Positions 10,108 through 19,617 of a stretch of DNA of 64,000 nucleotides are shown piece after piece (the stretch's first letter is position 1; every line of letters begins with the position of its first letter). Under the pieces are notes generated by a model. It was not told the origin of the DNA. It was given only the letters and a program-made list of their open reading frames with translations, and made no database searches. Origin of the DNA: Haliea alexandrii (GTDB lineage: Bacteria > Pseudomonadota > Gammaproteobacteria > Pseudomonadales > Halieaceae); the NCBI RefSeq assembly GCF_003719295.1, contig NZ_RFLW01000005.1, forward strand, positions 144,292 through 208,291, in the 5' to 3' direction. The position numbers were made by a program, and so were the translations under genes.

Positions 10108-10213
10108 AACCCACCTCGCGCTGCTAAACTCACGGGCTCAGGATACGCCCGCAAACCCGCGGATTATAGGCAGCTTTCTTTGCCCGGCCCAGCCCCATGC
10201 GACGCAAACACCG

Positions 10214-11362
10214 ATGGCACCAGCACTGACACCAGAGCGCCAGATTGCCCTGCGCCAACAAATCGATGGCTGGGTGGCGGAGCTGGGGTTCAGCCAGTGT
10301 GCGGTCAGCGACATTCACCTCGAGGCGCATGAGCCCTACCTGCAGAAGTGGCTGGATGCGGGTTATCATGGGGATATGGACTACATGGCGCGCCACGGTC
10401 TGCGCCGGGCGCGGCCCGCCGAGTTGGTGCCCGAGACCTGCCGGGTCATTACCGTGCGGCTGGATTACCTGGCCGCCGACACACAACCGCTACGGGTGCT
10501 CGCCGCGGCGGACAAAGCCTACATCTCCCGCTATGCGCTCGGCCGCGACTACCACAAGCTCATGCGCAAACGCCTCGCCCGGCTAGCCGAGCTGATTCAG
10601 GCATCCGTCGCGGGCGGCCAGTACCGCGCGTTCGTCGACAGCGCGCCGGTACTGGAACGCGCACTGGCAGAGCGCGCCGGCATGGGCTGGCTGGCCAAGA
10701 ACACCATGCTGATCAACGAGCGCGCGGGCTCCTGGTTTTTCCTCGGCGAAATCTACACCGACCTGCCACTGGACGCTGACCCGCCACAGGCCAGCAAGCA
10801 CTGCGGCAGCTGCAGTGCCTGCCTGAGCGTGTGCCCCACCGACGCCTTCGCCGGCCCCTTTGAGCTGGACGCGCGTCGCTGCATCTCCTACCTGACCATC
10901 GAGCACCGCGGCAGTATTGACCCGAGCTTACGTCCCCTGCTGGGCAACCGGGTATTTGGCTGCGATGACTGCCAGCTGGTCTGCCCCTGGAACAAGTTCG
11001 CGCGCCACAGCGACGAGACCGATTTCCAGCCGCGCCACAAGCTGCACGACAGCGAGCTGGTAACCCTGTTTTTGTGGGACGAGGACACGTTTTTGCAACG
11101 CACCGAAGGCTCGGCCATCCGGCGCATCGGCCACGAACGCTGGCTACGCAACCTGGCTGTGGGCCTGGGGAATGGTCCCGCCACAGCGGGCGCCATCGCG
11201 GCACTGGAAACCCGCCTGACACACCCCTCCGCGCTGGTGCGCGAGCACGTCGGCTGGGCGCTGGAGGTGCTCAGGGCGCGCGCAGAAAATGCTCCCGGTA
11301 GTAGCGCAGCTCGGCAACCGATTCACGAATATCATCCAGCGCCTGGTGGCTCCCGGCCTTGA
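10214..11362 (+). CDS. queG: Epoxyqueuosine reductase QueG
   Basis: QueG performs the last step of queuosine synthesis in tRNA, reducing epoxyqueuosine with cobalamin and two [4Fe-4S] clusters. The cluster ligands are visible as C197-C200-C203-C207 ([12 protein letters not shown]) and C250-C253-C257 ([10 protein letters not shown]). The start at [10 protein letters not shown] gives 382 residues, in line with the family. A longer reading to 9902 would run into nnr and is not supported. The last 92 bases overlap the 3' end of orn on the other strand. It is a divergent neighbour of nnr. Confidence 0.94.
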   Translation: MAPALTPERQIALRQQIDGWVAELGFSQCAVSDIHLEAHEPYLQKWLDAGYHGDMDYMARHGLRRARPAELVPETCRVITVRLDYLAADTQPLRVLAAADKAYISRYALGRDYHKLMRKRLARLAELIQASVAGGQYRAFVDSAPVLERALAERAGMGWLAKNTMLINERAGSWFFLGEIYTDLPLDADPPQASKHCGSCSACLSVCPTDAFAGPFELDARRCISYLTIEHRGSIDPSLRPLLGNRVFGCDDCQLVCPWNKFARHSDETDFQPRHKLHDSELVTLFLWDEDTFLQRTEGSAIRRIGHERWLRNLAVGLGNGPATAGAIAALETRLTHPSALVREHVGWALEVLRARAENAPGSSAARQPIHEYHPAPGGSRP

Positions 11363-11813
11363 CCACACCACTCTCGAGTTCCGGGCGCCACAGTCGCATC
11401 AGGATCTTCAGTGTGCTCACGTCCAGGTTGCGGTAGTGGAAAAAAGCCTCCAGCTGCGGCATGTAGCGCGCCAGAAAGCGGCGATCCTGGCAGATGGTGT
11501 TGCCACACATGGGCGAGCTGCCTGGCAGAACCCAGTCAGCCAGAAAGGCGAGCGTCATCGCCTCGGCCTCGGCGCTGTCGATGCGGCTCTTGCGCACGCG
11601 CTCGACCAGCCCGGAGCGGGTATGGTGGGTGGTGTTCCATTCGTCCATGCCCGCCAGCACCGACTCGGGCTGATGGATGGCGATCACCGGCCCTTCGGCG
11701 AGGGTACGCAGCTGACTGTCGGTAACGATCGTCGCCATCTCGATCACAACATCCCGCTCCGGGTCGAGGCCGGTCATTTCCAGATCCACCCAGATCAGGT
11801 TATCTTGCTGCAT
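11271..11813 (-). CDS. orn: Oligoribonuclease
   Basis: Orn degrades very short RNAs, including pGpG from cyclic-di-GMP breakdown. It is a DEDDh 3'-5' exonuclease: [11 protein letters not shown] supplies the first D and [14 protein letters not shown] the second D region, and [11 protein letters not shown] the final H and D. The start at [13 protein letters not shown] gives 180 residues, matching the family; the upstream extension to 11939 is unlike any Orn. Its 3' end is antisense to the queG 3' end over 92 bases, while its 5' end lies 85 bases from the divergent rsgA. Confidence 0.95.
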   Translation of the reverse strand: MQQDNLIWVDLEMTGLDPERDVVIEMATIVTDSQLRTLAEGPVIAIHQPESVLAGMDEWNTTHHTRSGLVERVRKSRIDSAEAEAMTLAFLADWVLPGSSPMCGNTICQDRRFLARYMPQLEAFFHYRNLDVSTLKILMRLWRPELESGVVKAGSHQALDDIRESVAELRYYREHFLRAP

Positions 11814-11898
11814 ACCATCACACCCTGTTGTCATTTTCGCGCGAAGCAGTGTAACAAATTGCCTGTACAGCGCCACGTCGGCCCCCAATAATGCAACG

Positions 11899-12915
11899 AT
11901 GAGCAAACGCAAACTGAGCCGGCAGCAGAGCTTCCGCATCCGCAGGATCCAGGAGGAGCGCAGCGCCCGCGCGCAGCGCCGCGACGCCCGGGCCGACGAG
12001 GCACTGGGCGCGGGTGAACTCGGAGCAGAGCAGACCGGGCTGGTGATCGCACACTACGGCACCCAGGTCGACATAGAGGATGGCGACAGGCACACCCAGC
12101 GCTGCCACCTGCGCGCCAACCTCGAGGGCCTGGTCACCGGTGACCGGGTGACCTGGTGCCCGGGCGAGAGCACCGGCGTCGTGGTCGCGCGCGAACCGCG
12201 GCACAGCGAACTGCGCCGGCCAGACCCCTACGGCAAAATGAAAACCATCGCCGCCAACATCGACCAGATACTGGTGGTTATCGCGCCCTTTCCGGAACCG
12301 CACGCCAACCTCATCGACCGCTATCTGGTGGCAGCCGAAGTCGTGGGGATAGAACCCGTACTGGTGCTCAACAAATGCGACCTGCTGGCCGCTGACGCCG
12401 CGCTGCACGCACGCGTGCACGCGATGCTGGCGATCTACCCGACCCTGGGCTACCGCGTGCTCGAAGTGAGCAGCCAGAGCGGCAGCCTGGAGGCGCTGCA
12501 GCAGGCACTGCAGGGCCGCATCAGCGTATTTGTCGGGCAATCGGGTGTCGGCAAGTCGTCTTTGGTGAACACTCTGTTACCCGAGGCGGAGCTACGGGTG
12601 GGCGAGCTTTCCGCACTGCGCCAGAAGGGCACGCACACCACCACCACCGCGCAGCTGTTCCACCTGCCGGGCGGCGGCAGCCTTATCGACTCACCCGGGA
12701 TACGCGAATTCGGCCTGTGGCACATGCAGCGCGAGCAGGTGGAGCAGGGTTTCAGGGAGTTTCGCACACGCCTGGGCCACTGCCGCTTTCGCGACTGCAG
12801 CCACAAGCATGAGCCCGGCTGCGCCATCCTGGACGCAGCCGCCCAAGGTGCAATCAGCGCTGCCCGCCTGGACAGTTACCGCCACATCGTGGAGAGCCTG
12901 GATCAACCCGGCTGA
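11899..12915 (+). CDS. rsgA: RsgA, ribosome small-subunit GTPase
   Basis: RsgA checks late 30S maturation at the decoding centre. The 338-residue protein has a basic N-terminal tail ([18 protein letters not shown]), an OB fold, and a circularly permuted G domain in which NKCDLL precedes the P-loop [12 protein letters not shown] and [12 protein letters not shown]-terminal zinc finger follows with [14 protein letters not shown]. Orn, RsgA and Psd are neighbours here as in E. coli. The 3' end overlaps psd by 13 bases in the convergent sense. Confidence 0.95.
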   Translation: MSKRKLSRQQSFRIRRIQEERSARAQRRDARADEALGAGELGAEQTGLVIAHYGTQVDIEDGDRHTQRCHLRANLEGLVTGDRVTWCPGESTGVVVAREPRHSELRRPDPYGKMKTIAANIDQILVVIAPFPEPHANLIDRYLVAAEVVGIEPVLVLNKCDLLAADAALHARVHAMLAIYPTLGYRVLEVSSQSGSLEALQQALQGRISVFVGQSGVGKSSLVNTLLPEAELRVGELSALRQKGTHTTTTAQLFHLPGGGSLIDSPGIREFGLWHMQREQVEQGFREFRTRLGHCRFRDCSHKHEPGCAILDAAAQGAISAARLDSYRHIVESLDQPG

Positions 12916-13775
12916 ACAGGCGCTGCCTGCGCGAGGCTGCCCAGGACCTGCCCGAGACGGGTGGCACTGCCCGCGGCCAGTGATTCATCCCAGCTGACCG
13001 CGCCTTCCGGGAACAACAGGATCACAGTGGAGCCCAGTTTGAACCGGCCCATCTCTTCCCCGCGGGCGAGCCGCACGGGAGCGGGCAAGGTGCGGTAGTC
13101 CCGCTCGCGCAGACTGCGCGGGGGCGGCGCCACCTGCCCTTCCCACACCGTATCGATGCCGGCAACAATCATCGCACCCACCAGCACCATGGCCATCGGC
13201 CCGGCCGGGGTATCGAAATAGCAGACCAGCCGCTCGTTGCGCGCAAAGAGGCGATCCACGCCCGCTGCGGTAGTACTGTTGACTGAGAAGAGCTTGCCCG
13301 GCACGTAGCGCGTGGCCACCAACTCACCATCAATCGGCATGTGCACGCGGTGGTAGTCCCTGGGCGAAAGGTAAATGGTAGCGAAGTGACCATTGCGAAA
13401 CTGCGCGGCGCGCTCGTCGTCACCCCCCAGTAACGCCCAGGTGGAAAAATGACGGCCCTTGGCCTGCAGCAGGCTGTGCTCTTCGATACGCCCGAGCTGG
13501 CTCACCGTGCCATCTGCCGGGCACACCAGCCCAGCCTCGGCCAATGGCCGCGCGCCGGACCGCAGACGGCGGGTGAAGAAGGCATTGAAGTTCGCGTAGG
13601 CCTCCGGGTAGCGCTCCTCGGCTTCACTCATGTTCACCCCAAACGCTCGAATGAACGCGGCAATCAGCCCGTTTTTCAGCCACCGGGGGTTGCGCAACTC
13701 CGCAAACCAGCCGACCACACGGGACAGCGCATGCTGTGGAACCAGGTACTGCAGCAAAACGAACAGGGCTTTCAT
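12903..13775 (-). CDS. psd: Phosphatidylserine decarboxylase proenzyme
   Basis: Psd makes phosphatidylethanolamine at the inner membrane. The proenzyme self-cleaves at LGST (Ser249) to form the pyruvoyl group on the small alpha chain; the motif is present in FKLGSTVILLFPEG. Other conserved parts are CPADGTVSQ, YLSPRDYHRVHMPIDG and the DRLFARNERLV segment. The 290 residues match the family. A 36-base hairpin precedes the gene. Confidence 0.95.
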   Translation of the reverse strand: MKALFVLLQYLVPQHALSRVVGWFAELRNPRWLKNGLIAAFIRAFGVNMSEAEERYPEAYANFNAFFTRRLRSGARPLAEAGLVCPADGTVSQLGRIEEHSLLQAKGRHFSTWALLGGDDERAAQFRNGHFATIYLSPRDYHRVHMPIDGELVATRYVPGKLFSVNSTTAAGVDRLFARNERLVCYFDTPAGPMAMVLVGAMIVAGIDTVWEGQVAPPPRSLRERDYRTLPAPVRLARGEEMGRFKLGSTVILLFPEGAVSWDESLAAGSATRLGQVLGSLAQAAPVQPG

Positions 13776-13796
13776 GGTATCGGAATTCCGGGCATG

Positions 13797-13832
13797 GGTA
13801 CGGGGCGCAGCACTCAGGCCGCGCCCCGTACC
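13797..13832. terminator. Strong hairpin between phoH and psd
   Basis: A perfect 12-bp stem (GGTACGGGGCGC with its complement) encloses a 12-base loop. It lies 28 bases downstream of the phoH stop codon and 21 bases upstream of the psd start codon. There is no T-tract on the minus strand, so it may be a Rho-assisted terminator, a processing site or an attenuating structure in the psd leader. Confidence 0.5.
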
Positions 13833-13860
13833 TTAGCAGAAAAGCGCCGGGGGAGCAGCG

Positions 13861-15297
13861 CTAGAGCTGCTCTTCCGCGAACGCCGCGAGGCGCGAACGG
13901 ACAATGCCGTTGACGTGCATGATGCCCGCATGGGGGTAGGTTTTGGTTTTCTCCACCAAGTAGGTAAGCCCCGAGGTGAGCGGCGAGATATACTTGTTGT
14001 CGATCTGTGCCAGATTACCCAGGACGACGATCTTGGAGTCGGCGCCCACCCGGCTGATCACCGACTTCAACTGGAACTGGCTCAGGCCCTGGGCTTCATC
14101 AATGATGATATAAGCGTTGTTGAAGGAGCGGCCGCGCATGAAATTGAGCGACTTGAACTGGATGTTGGCGCGCTCCTTCACGTAGGCAATGCTGCCATGA
14201 CAGGACTCGTCCGTGCCGTGCAGGATCTCCAGGTTGTCGTCGAAAGCGGCGAGCCAGGGCGCCATTTTCTCCTCCTCGGTGCCCGGCAGAAAGCCGATAT
14301 CCTCGGCAATCGGTGGCGTCGAGCGCGCGACAATGAGCTTGCTGAAACGCTTCTGCTCAAGGATCGCGTGCAGCCCGTAAGCCAGCGCCAGCAGGGTCTT
14401 GCCGGAGCCTGCCGGGCCGGTCATCACCGTCATGTCGACGTTGTCGTTCTCGAGCAGCGACATCGCCATGGCCTGCTCCAGGTTGCGCGGCGCCAGCCCC
14501 CAGAAACGGCGGTGCATCAGCTTGTCGCGGCTGTCGCAGTGTAAATACACATAGTCGCTGTCTATCCGCTTCACGAACGCCATGAAGGCCTGGTCGTCAT
14601 ACAGGAACATGTTCGGGTACACGTTGGGCAGGCACCGGCGGGGAATCCGGTGCAGCGTGCAATCCCCTTCTCGCAGCGTATCCACCTCGGATATATCGGA
14701 CCAGAAATCCCCTTCAATGTGCTCGTAGCCCCGAGCCAGCAGGTCGATATCGTCCAGTACCCGGTCGCGACGATAGTCCTCCACGTGCATCAGGCCGGAT
14801 CCCTTGGCCTTGATGCGCATGTTGATGTCCTTGGTGACCAGGCAGACAAACGCCGCGGGGTTTTCTGCCTGCAAGCGCAGAGCCACGTTGATGATACGGT
14901 TGTCGTTGGCCTGGTCCTGGGTCACGTCCAGGTAGGGTACATCGCTGTCATCGCTAAGCAGCTGGTCAGGGTAGATGGCCAGTGTTCCCGGCACCCCTTC
15001 CCGGTTGCTACCCGGAATGGGCACCCCCGACTGGATGTCCTGCGGCGACGCCGTGTCGACCACCTTGTCGATCATCTGGATAGCGATACGCGCCTCGCGA
15101 CTCACCGTCTTTTCATGCCGATCCTTGATGTGGTCCAGCTCCTCCAGAACGGTCATGGGGATAACAACGTGGTGCTCGTTGAAGGCGGTCACTGCGGTGG
15201 GGTCGTGCAACAGCACATTGGTATCCAGAACATACGTCTTCTTGATGACGGCCTTCAGTGTGGTTTTTTCTACGCGCAGGGGTGAACCTGAGTCCAT
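13861..15297 (-). CDS. PIN domain-PhoH family ATPase/ribonuclease
   Basis: This is a fusion of an N-terminal PIN nuclease domain (about residues 18-170; YVLDTNVLLHDP gives the first acidic residues) with a C-terminal PhoH-type P-loop ATPase (about 240-460; GPAGSGKTLLALA Walker A, YIIIDEAQGLS Walker B). PIN-PhoH (PhoH2-type) proteins are ATP-driven RNA-unwinding nucleases in the cases studied. The exact substrate here is unknown. The length of 478 residues is standard. GAGGA precedes the ATG. It stands alone on the minus strand upstream of psd. Confidence 0.9.
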   Translation of the reverse strand: MDSGSPLRVEKTTLKAVIKKTYVLDTNVLLHDPTAVTAFNEHHVVIPMTVLEELDHIKDRHEKTVSREARIAIQMIDKVVDTASPQDIQSGVPIPGSNREGVPGTLAIYPDQLLSDDSDVPYLDVTQDQANDNRIINVALRLQAENPAAFVCLVTKDINMRIKAKGSGLMHVEDYRRDRVLDDIDLLARGYEHIEGDFWSDISEVDTLREGDCTLHRIPRRCLPNVYPNMFLYDDQAFMAFVKRIDSDYVYLHCDSRDKLMHRRFWGLAPRNLEQAMAMSLLENDNVDMTVMTGPAGSGKTLLALAYGLHAILEQKRFSKLIVARSTPPIAEDIGFLPGTEEEKMAPWLAAFDDNLEILHGTDESCHGSIAYVKERANIQFKSLNFMRGRSFNNAYIIIDEAQGLSQFQLKSVISRVGADSKIVVLGNLAQIDNKYISPLTSGLTYLVEKTKTYPHAGIMHVNGIVRSRLAAFAEEQL

Positions 15298-15492
15298 AGT
15301 AAAGTCCTCATGGGTGGGCGTTCAGAGCAGGAGAGTAAGGGGCGTGTGGAACGTGTTGCCGGCGTTGCGGGCCGGGGTGGGGGTGAGCGAAACGAACAGC
15401 GTTGTTTCAAAAGCGCTTCCTGGTAAAGGCGAAACCAAAGCGTTCCCTGATTACAAACCCTGAGCCATACAATGTCAACGACCGATGAATCC

Positions 15493-15521
15493 CTGACAGC
15501 CCCGCGGTTTTCGGCTAGGAT
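15493..15521 (+). promoter_or_regulatory. Candidate sigma-70 promoter for rnb
   Basis: CTGACA (15493-15498) and TAGGAT (15516-15521) are separated by exactly 17 bases and end 42 bases before the RNase II start codon. The rest of the 266-base phoH-rnb gap shows nothing else I can name. Confidence 0.5.
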
Positions 15522-15563
15522 AGCGTGCTTGTTTAGCCACCAGCCAAAGACTCGATTGCCGCG

Positions 15564-17555
15564 ATGCTCAACTCGGACTCTCTCGCCCAGCTCAAGGGCC
15601 TCAAATCCCAGATGGAGGCCGAGAAAGAGCGCGCCGACGCGGTGATCAAGGGCACTCAGTCCCGCTACGGCTTCGCCGTACTCGCTGATGGGCGGGAAAT
15701 TTTCGTGCCGCCAGACGAAATGCTCAAGGCATTCCCGGATGACCGGGTTCGCGTCTGCATCCGCCCCTCGGGCGACAACAAGCTTGTCGCCGATATCGAG
15801 AAATTGCTCGACAGCCCCCTCGGCGACTTCAGTGGTCGCTGCGTGCGCAAGGGCAAAGCGCTGTTTGTGCAACCCGACCTGCCGCAGCTGAAGCGGTGGC
15901 TGTTCATACCGCCGCACGCCCGCAACGGCGTGCGCGAGGGCGACTACCTGCGCTGCGCGATACTGCGCCACCCGATTCGGGACGGCAAGCCCCAAGCCAA
16001 AGTGCTGCAGGTGCTTGGCAACGACCAGACACCGGGTATCGAAAATCTCTACAGCATCGCCAAATACCGGCTGGCGCCCACCTGGAGTTCACCGGCGCTG
16101 CGCGACCTGGAGAAGCAACTCGCGGACGCGCGCCCGCTCGCGAGTGAGGGGCGCCAGGACCTTACCGACCTTGAGTTCGTCTCCATCGACGCGGCCAAAA
16201 CCCAGGATATCGACGACGCACTGTACGCGGACATCAGCAGCGATGGCTGGACCCTCTATGTCGCCATCGCAGACCCCAGTGCCTGGGTGCCCGCCGACTC
16301 CAGCCTGCGGCAGGACATCGCCGCACGTGGCACCACCGTCTACTTTCACGGTGACGTTCTGCCCATGCTGCCCGAACAAATGGCCCAGGACACCTGCGCC
16401 CTGTCCGAAGGCAATGACAGGGCGGCCCTGGTGTGCAAGATTTCCGTGAGTGACAGCGGCCAGGTGGGCGCCTTCGAGTTCGTGGAAGCCACTGTGCGCT
16501 CGCGCGCCAAGCTCTCCTATTTTGCCGTGGACCGCTACCTCAACGGCCATGGCGACGACCTGATGAGCCATGCCACACCGCTGGAAGCGCTCTATCAGGT
16601 CTACCGTGCGCTGCGTGCGCAACGCGAGGCCAGTGAACTGGTGATGGAAGACCGGCGCGAATATCGCTGGATTCTCAATGACCAGAAACAGATCGAAACC
16701 ATTGAACCGCATGAGAAGCTGCTGTCGCAGAAACTGGTCGAGGAATGCATGATCGCCGCCAACCGGTGCGCGGCCCGCTTCCTCGCCGAGCGCGAGGGCA
16801 GTGGGCCGTTTGTCACCCACCCCGGTTTTCGCACCGACCGCCTCGAGGAGTGCCGGAAATTTCTCGCCCTGCACGCCCCGGAGGTTGCGGAGCTGGATCC
16901 GACCACGCGGGAGGGATACCGGGACATCATGCGCCGTTTGGCCGCCAGCGAGAACCAGCTGCCACTGCGCGCCATGATCAACCGCCTGCTCACCCGGGCG
17001 GAGCTGTCCACACGGGCCGGGCTGCACATGGGAATGGCCCTGGAGTGCTATACCAACTGCACCTCACCCCTGCGCAAATACGTCGACTTCCTGGTGCATC
17101 TGCAGATCAAGTCCCTGCTGCGAGGAGAACCCGCGCAGCTGGTCAGCGGCGCCGAGCTCAGCGCACTGAAGGAGCGCCTGGGCAACGTCCGTGCTGCCAC
17201 GCAGGAAGCAGAGCGCTGGCTGGCGAGCAAGTACCTGGCGCGTGTCGCCGCCGATAGAAGCGAAGGCTTCAGCGGCCGCATCGTGCACATCAACAGCTCC
17301 GGCATGAGCGTGCGCCTGCTGGATTGTGGGCTGGAGGGCTTTGTCGACCTGCGCAAGGACCCGGAGAAGTTCAGCTACGACAAATGGACCGCCAGCCTCA
17401 CCAGCACCACACGGCGCTTCCACCTTGAACAAACCGTGGAGCTGGACTATCTGGGTTGCGACACGGAAAACAACTACCAGACGCAGTTCGCCGTGCGCCC
17501 CGGCAGTGGCCTGAAACCACCGAAAGACGCCGGCACAGGCCAGGCGTCAAACTGA
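15564..17555 (+). CDS. rnb: Exoribonuclease II (RNB family)
   Basis: This enzyme degrades single-stranded RNA from the 3' end. The 663-residue protein has N-terminal cold-shock/OB segments, the RNB catalytic domain with its Asp cluster in FVSIDAAKTQDIDDALYADI, the conserved YTNCTSPLRKYVDFLVH segment, and a C-terminal S1-like domain (GFSGRIVHINSSGMSVRLL). Length is close to E. coli RNase II (644) and much shorter than RNase R, which also has a basic tail that is missing here. The RNase II assignment is therefore preferred over RNase R. Confidence 0.88.
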   Translation: MLNSDSLAQLKGLKSQMEAEKERADAVIKGTQSRYGFAVLADGREIFVPPDEMLKAFPDDRVRVCIRPSGDNKLVADIEKLLDSPLGDFSGRCVRKGKALFVQPDLPQLKRWLFIPPHARNGVREGDYLRCAILRHPIRDGKPQAKVLQVLGNDQTPGIENLYSIAKYRLAPTWSSPALRDLEKQLADARPLASEGRQDLTDLEFVSIDAAKTQDIDDALYADISSDGWTLYVAIADPSAWVPADSSLRQDIAARGTTVYFHGDVLPMLPEQMAQDTCALSEGNDRAALVCKISVSDSGQVGAFEFVEATVRSRAKLSYFAVDRYLNGHGDDLMSHATPLEALYQVYRALRAQREASELVMEDRREYRWILNDQKQIETIEPHEKLLSQKLVEECMIAANRCAARFLAEREGSGPFVTHPGFRTDRLEECRKFLALHAPEVAELDPTTREGYRDIMRRLAASENQLPLRAMINRLLTRAELSTRAGLHMGMALECYTNCTSPLRKYVDFLVHLQIKSLLRGEPAQLVSGAELSALKERLGNVRAATQEAERWLASKYLARVAADRSEGFSGRIVHINSSGMSVRLLDCGLEGFVDLRKDPEKFSYDKWTASLTSTTRRFHLEQTVELDYLGCDTENNYQTQFAVRPGSGLKPPKDAGTGQASN

Positions 17556-17566
17556 GATCACCCGGC

Positions 17567-17586
17567 GCGCCCCGCCAGCGGGGCGC
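17567..17586. terminator. Hairpin between convergent rnb and asnS
   Basis: GCGCCCC and GGGGCGC form a perfect 7-bp stem with a 6-base loop in the 34-base gap between the two stop codons. It could serve both directions, but no T-tract follows on either strand. Confidence 0.4.
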
Positions 17587-17589
17587 TGC

Positions 17590-18987
17590 TCAAAAACTGG
17601 CGTTGCCGGGTGTACGTGGAAAGGGAATGGCATCGCGCACATTCTCCATGCCAGTGACATAATTGAGCAAACGCTCAAAGCCCAGGCCAAAACCGGCGTG
17701 CGGCACACTGCCGTAGCGGCGCAGGTCGCGATACCACCACAACTCTTCGCGTACCTGGGGATCCATGCGGGCATCCAACACGTCCAGACGCTCCTCGCGC
17801 TGGCTGCCACCGATGATTTCACCGATGCCGGGAGCCAGCACGTCCATCGCCGCCACCGTCTTGCCATCGTCATTCAGGCGCATGTAAAACGCCTTGATCT
17901 CTTTCGGGTAGTTCATGACCACCACCGGGCGCCCCACATGGGTCTCCGCCAGGTAGCGCTCGTGCTCCGAGGCGAGGTCCACGCCCCAGGTCACCGGAAA
18001 CTCAAAGGATTTGCCACAGTTCTGCAGGATATTCACCGCCTCGGTGTAATCCATGCGCTCGAACGGGCTATCCACCACCGTGCGCAGCCGCTCCATGACG
18101 GTGTTATCTATGCGCTGCTGGAAAAATGCCATGTCGTCTTCGCACTCTTCAAGCACCCGGGCAAAGACATGCTTGAGCAGCGACTCCGCCAGGTTCGCAT
18201 TGGCCTGCAGGTCGGCAAACGCCACTTCGGGCTCCACCATCCAGAACTCCGCGAGGTGGCGACTGGTGTTGGAGTTCTCCGCGCGGAAGGTCGGGCCGAA
18301 GGTGTACACCTTGCTCATGGCAAGGCAGTAGGACTCCACTTCGAGTTGCCCGGACACGGTGAGAAAGGCATCCCCGGCAAAGAAGTCGGCGCGATGGTCT
18401 ACCGACCCGTCGGGATGACGCGGCAGGTTGGCGAAATCCAGCGTGCTGACCCGGAACAATTCGCCGGCACCTTCACAGTCGCTGCCTGTGATGATGGGCG
18501 TATTGACCCAATAAAAACCCTCCCGGTGGAAATAACTGTGGATCGCGTTCGCCAGGGTGTGGCGCACCCGCGTAATGGCACCAAAGGTGTTGGTGCGGGG
18601 GCGCAGATGCGCCTGGGTACGCAGGTACTCAAACGTGTGCCGCTTCTTGGCGATCGGGTAGGTCTCGGCATCGTCCACCCAGCCCAGCACTTCCACGCGG
18701 CTGGCCTGAATCTCCACGGCCTGCCCCTGGCCCTGGGAGGCCACCAGCTCGCCGCATACGGCAACCGCGCACCCGGTGGAGAGTTTGATGATCTCGCTCT
18801 CGTAGTTGTCAAGGCTCGCGGGCACCACCGCCTGAACAGGATGAAAACTGGTACCGTCATGAATCGACAGAAACGAAATACCGGCCTTGGAGTCGCGCTT
18901 GCTGCGCAGCCAGCCCTTTACGGTAACCTCGCTGCCAACAGGCAGCTCACCTTTGAGGACGGCAACAACCGGGCTGTGGTCAGGCAT
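17590..18987 (-). CDS. asnS: Asparaginyl-tRNA synthetase
   Basis: AsnS charges tRNA-Asn. It is a class IIb synthetase with an N-terminal OB anticodon-binding domain ([20 protein letters not shown]) and catalytic motifs 1-3 in the remainder; the C-terminal [21 protein letters not shown] contains motif 3. Starting at MPDHSPVV (ATG at 18987, GGGAGAG upstream) gives 465 residues, almost exactly the E. coli length. An extension to 19038 would add 17 residues with no family support. Confidence 0.95.
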   Translation of the reverse strand: MPDHSPVVAVLKGELPVGSEVTVKGWLRSKRDSKAGISFLSIHDGTSFHPVQAVVPASLDNYESEIIKLSTGCAVAVCGELVASQGQGQAVEIQASRVEVLGWVDDAETYPIAKKRHTFEYLRTQAHLRPRTNTFGAITRVRHTLANAIHSYFHREGFYWVNTPIITGSDCEGAGELFRVSTLDFANLPRHPDGSVDHRADFFAGDAFLTVSGQLEVESYCLAMSKVYTFGPTFRAENSNTSRHLAEFWMVEPEVAFADLQANANLAESLLKHVFARVLEECEDDMAFFQQRIDNTVMERLRTVVDSPFERMDYTEAVNILQNCGKSFEFPVTWGVDLASEHERYLAETHVGRPVVVMNYPKEIKAFYMRLNDDGKTVAAMDVLAPGIGEIIGGSQREERLDVLDARMDPQVREELWWYRDLRRYGSVPHAGFGLGFERLLNYVTGMENVRDAIPFPRTPGNASF

Positions 18988-19068
18988 GGGGTGGCTCTCC
19001 CGCGTGAGCATAGAAAGAAAGCCGCGCAGCATACCCAAAGCCCGGCGCGGCCGCCACAGCCAGGGCGC

Positions 19069-19617
19069 TCAGCGCGCAATGCGGTTGATGGTACTGCCGT
19101 TGAGGTCCGCGCCCTCAATAATACCCTTGTCCGAGAAGCTCAGGGCCAGCACCGGGTGCTTGGCCCGCGCCAGGCGGACATTGCCACCGGCCGTTTGCAC
19201 CAGGTCAACCTCACCGTGCAGCCCCACCTCCCAGCCCACGGTATTGCGGAACGATACCAATGCGTCCGTGGTCATGAACAGGATAACCTTGGCGGCGCGG
19301 GTGGCACCCGGCGGCAGCTCCGCGGGCCCGGCCGAGGAGGCGTAGTAGGCGACCGGCTCGCCGTCAACCAGCAGCGTGCCCTCACCGTATTGCCCCCCAA
19401 CACCGAAACCCATATTGACGATATCCGGGAATACCAGCACACCACGCGCCTTGGTCAGCAGGGCGTTGACCCCCGGCGAGTAACGCCGCAGATCATCCAG
19501 CGCCGCATCGGATTTCACTTCGATGGATTCGCGGGTATCGGCGCCCGCCGGCACCGTCGCCAGGCCCAGCAACAGCGCCATGACTGCCACTGCGCTGCGC
19601 TGCATCAGTGTGGTCAT
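19069..19617 (-). CDS. YSC84/SYLF-type lipid-binding protein, secreted
   Basis: The protein has a signal peptide (MTTLMQRSAVAVMALLLG, cleavage near VPAGA) followed by a SYLF domain of about 155 residues (LLTKARGVLVFPDIVNMGFGVGGQYGEG). Family members bind phospholipids; the bacterial role is not settled. I start at the ATG at 19617: it forms an ATGA overlap with the SDR gene stop codon and has AGGAG eight bases upstream. This gives 182 residues. Co-transcription with the SDR gene is likely. Confidence 0.85.
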   Translation of the reverse strand: MTTLMQRSAVAVMALLLGLATVPAGADTRESIEVKSDAALDDLRRYSPGVNALLTKARGVLVFPDIVNMGFGVGGQYGEGTLLVDGEPVAYYASSAGPAELPPGATRAAKVILFMTTDALVSFRNTVGWEVGLHGEVDLVQTAGGNVRLARAKHPVLALSFSDKGIIEGADLNGSTINRIAR

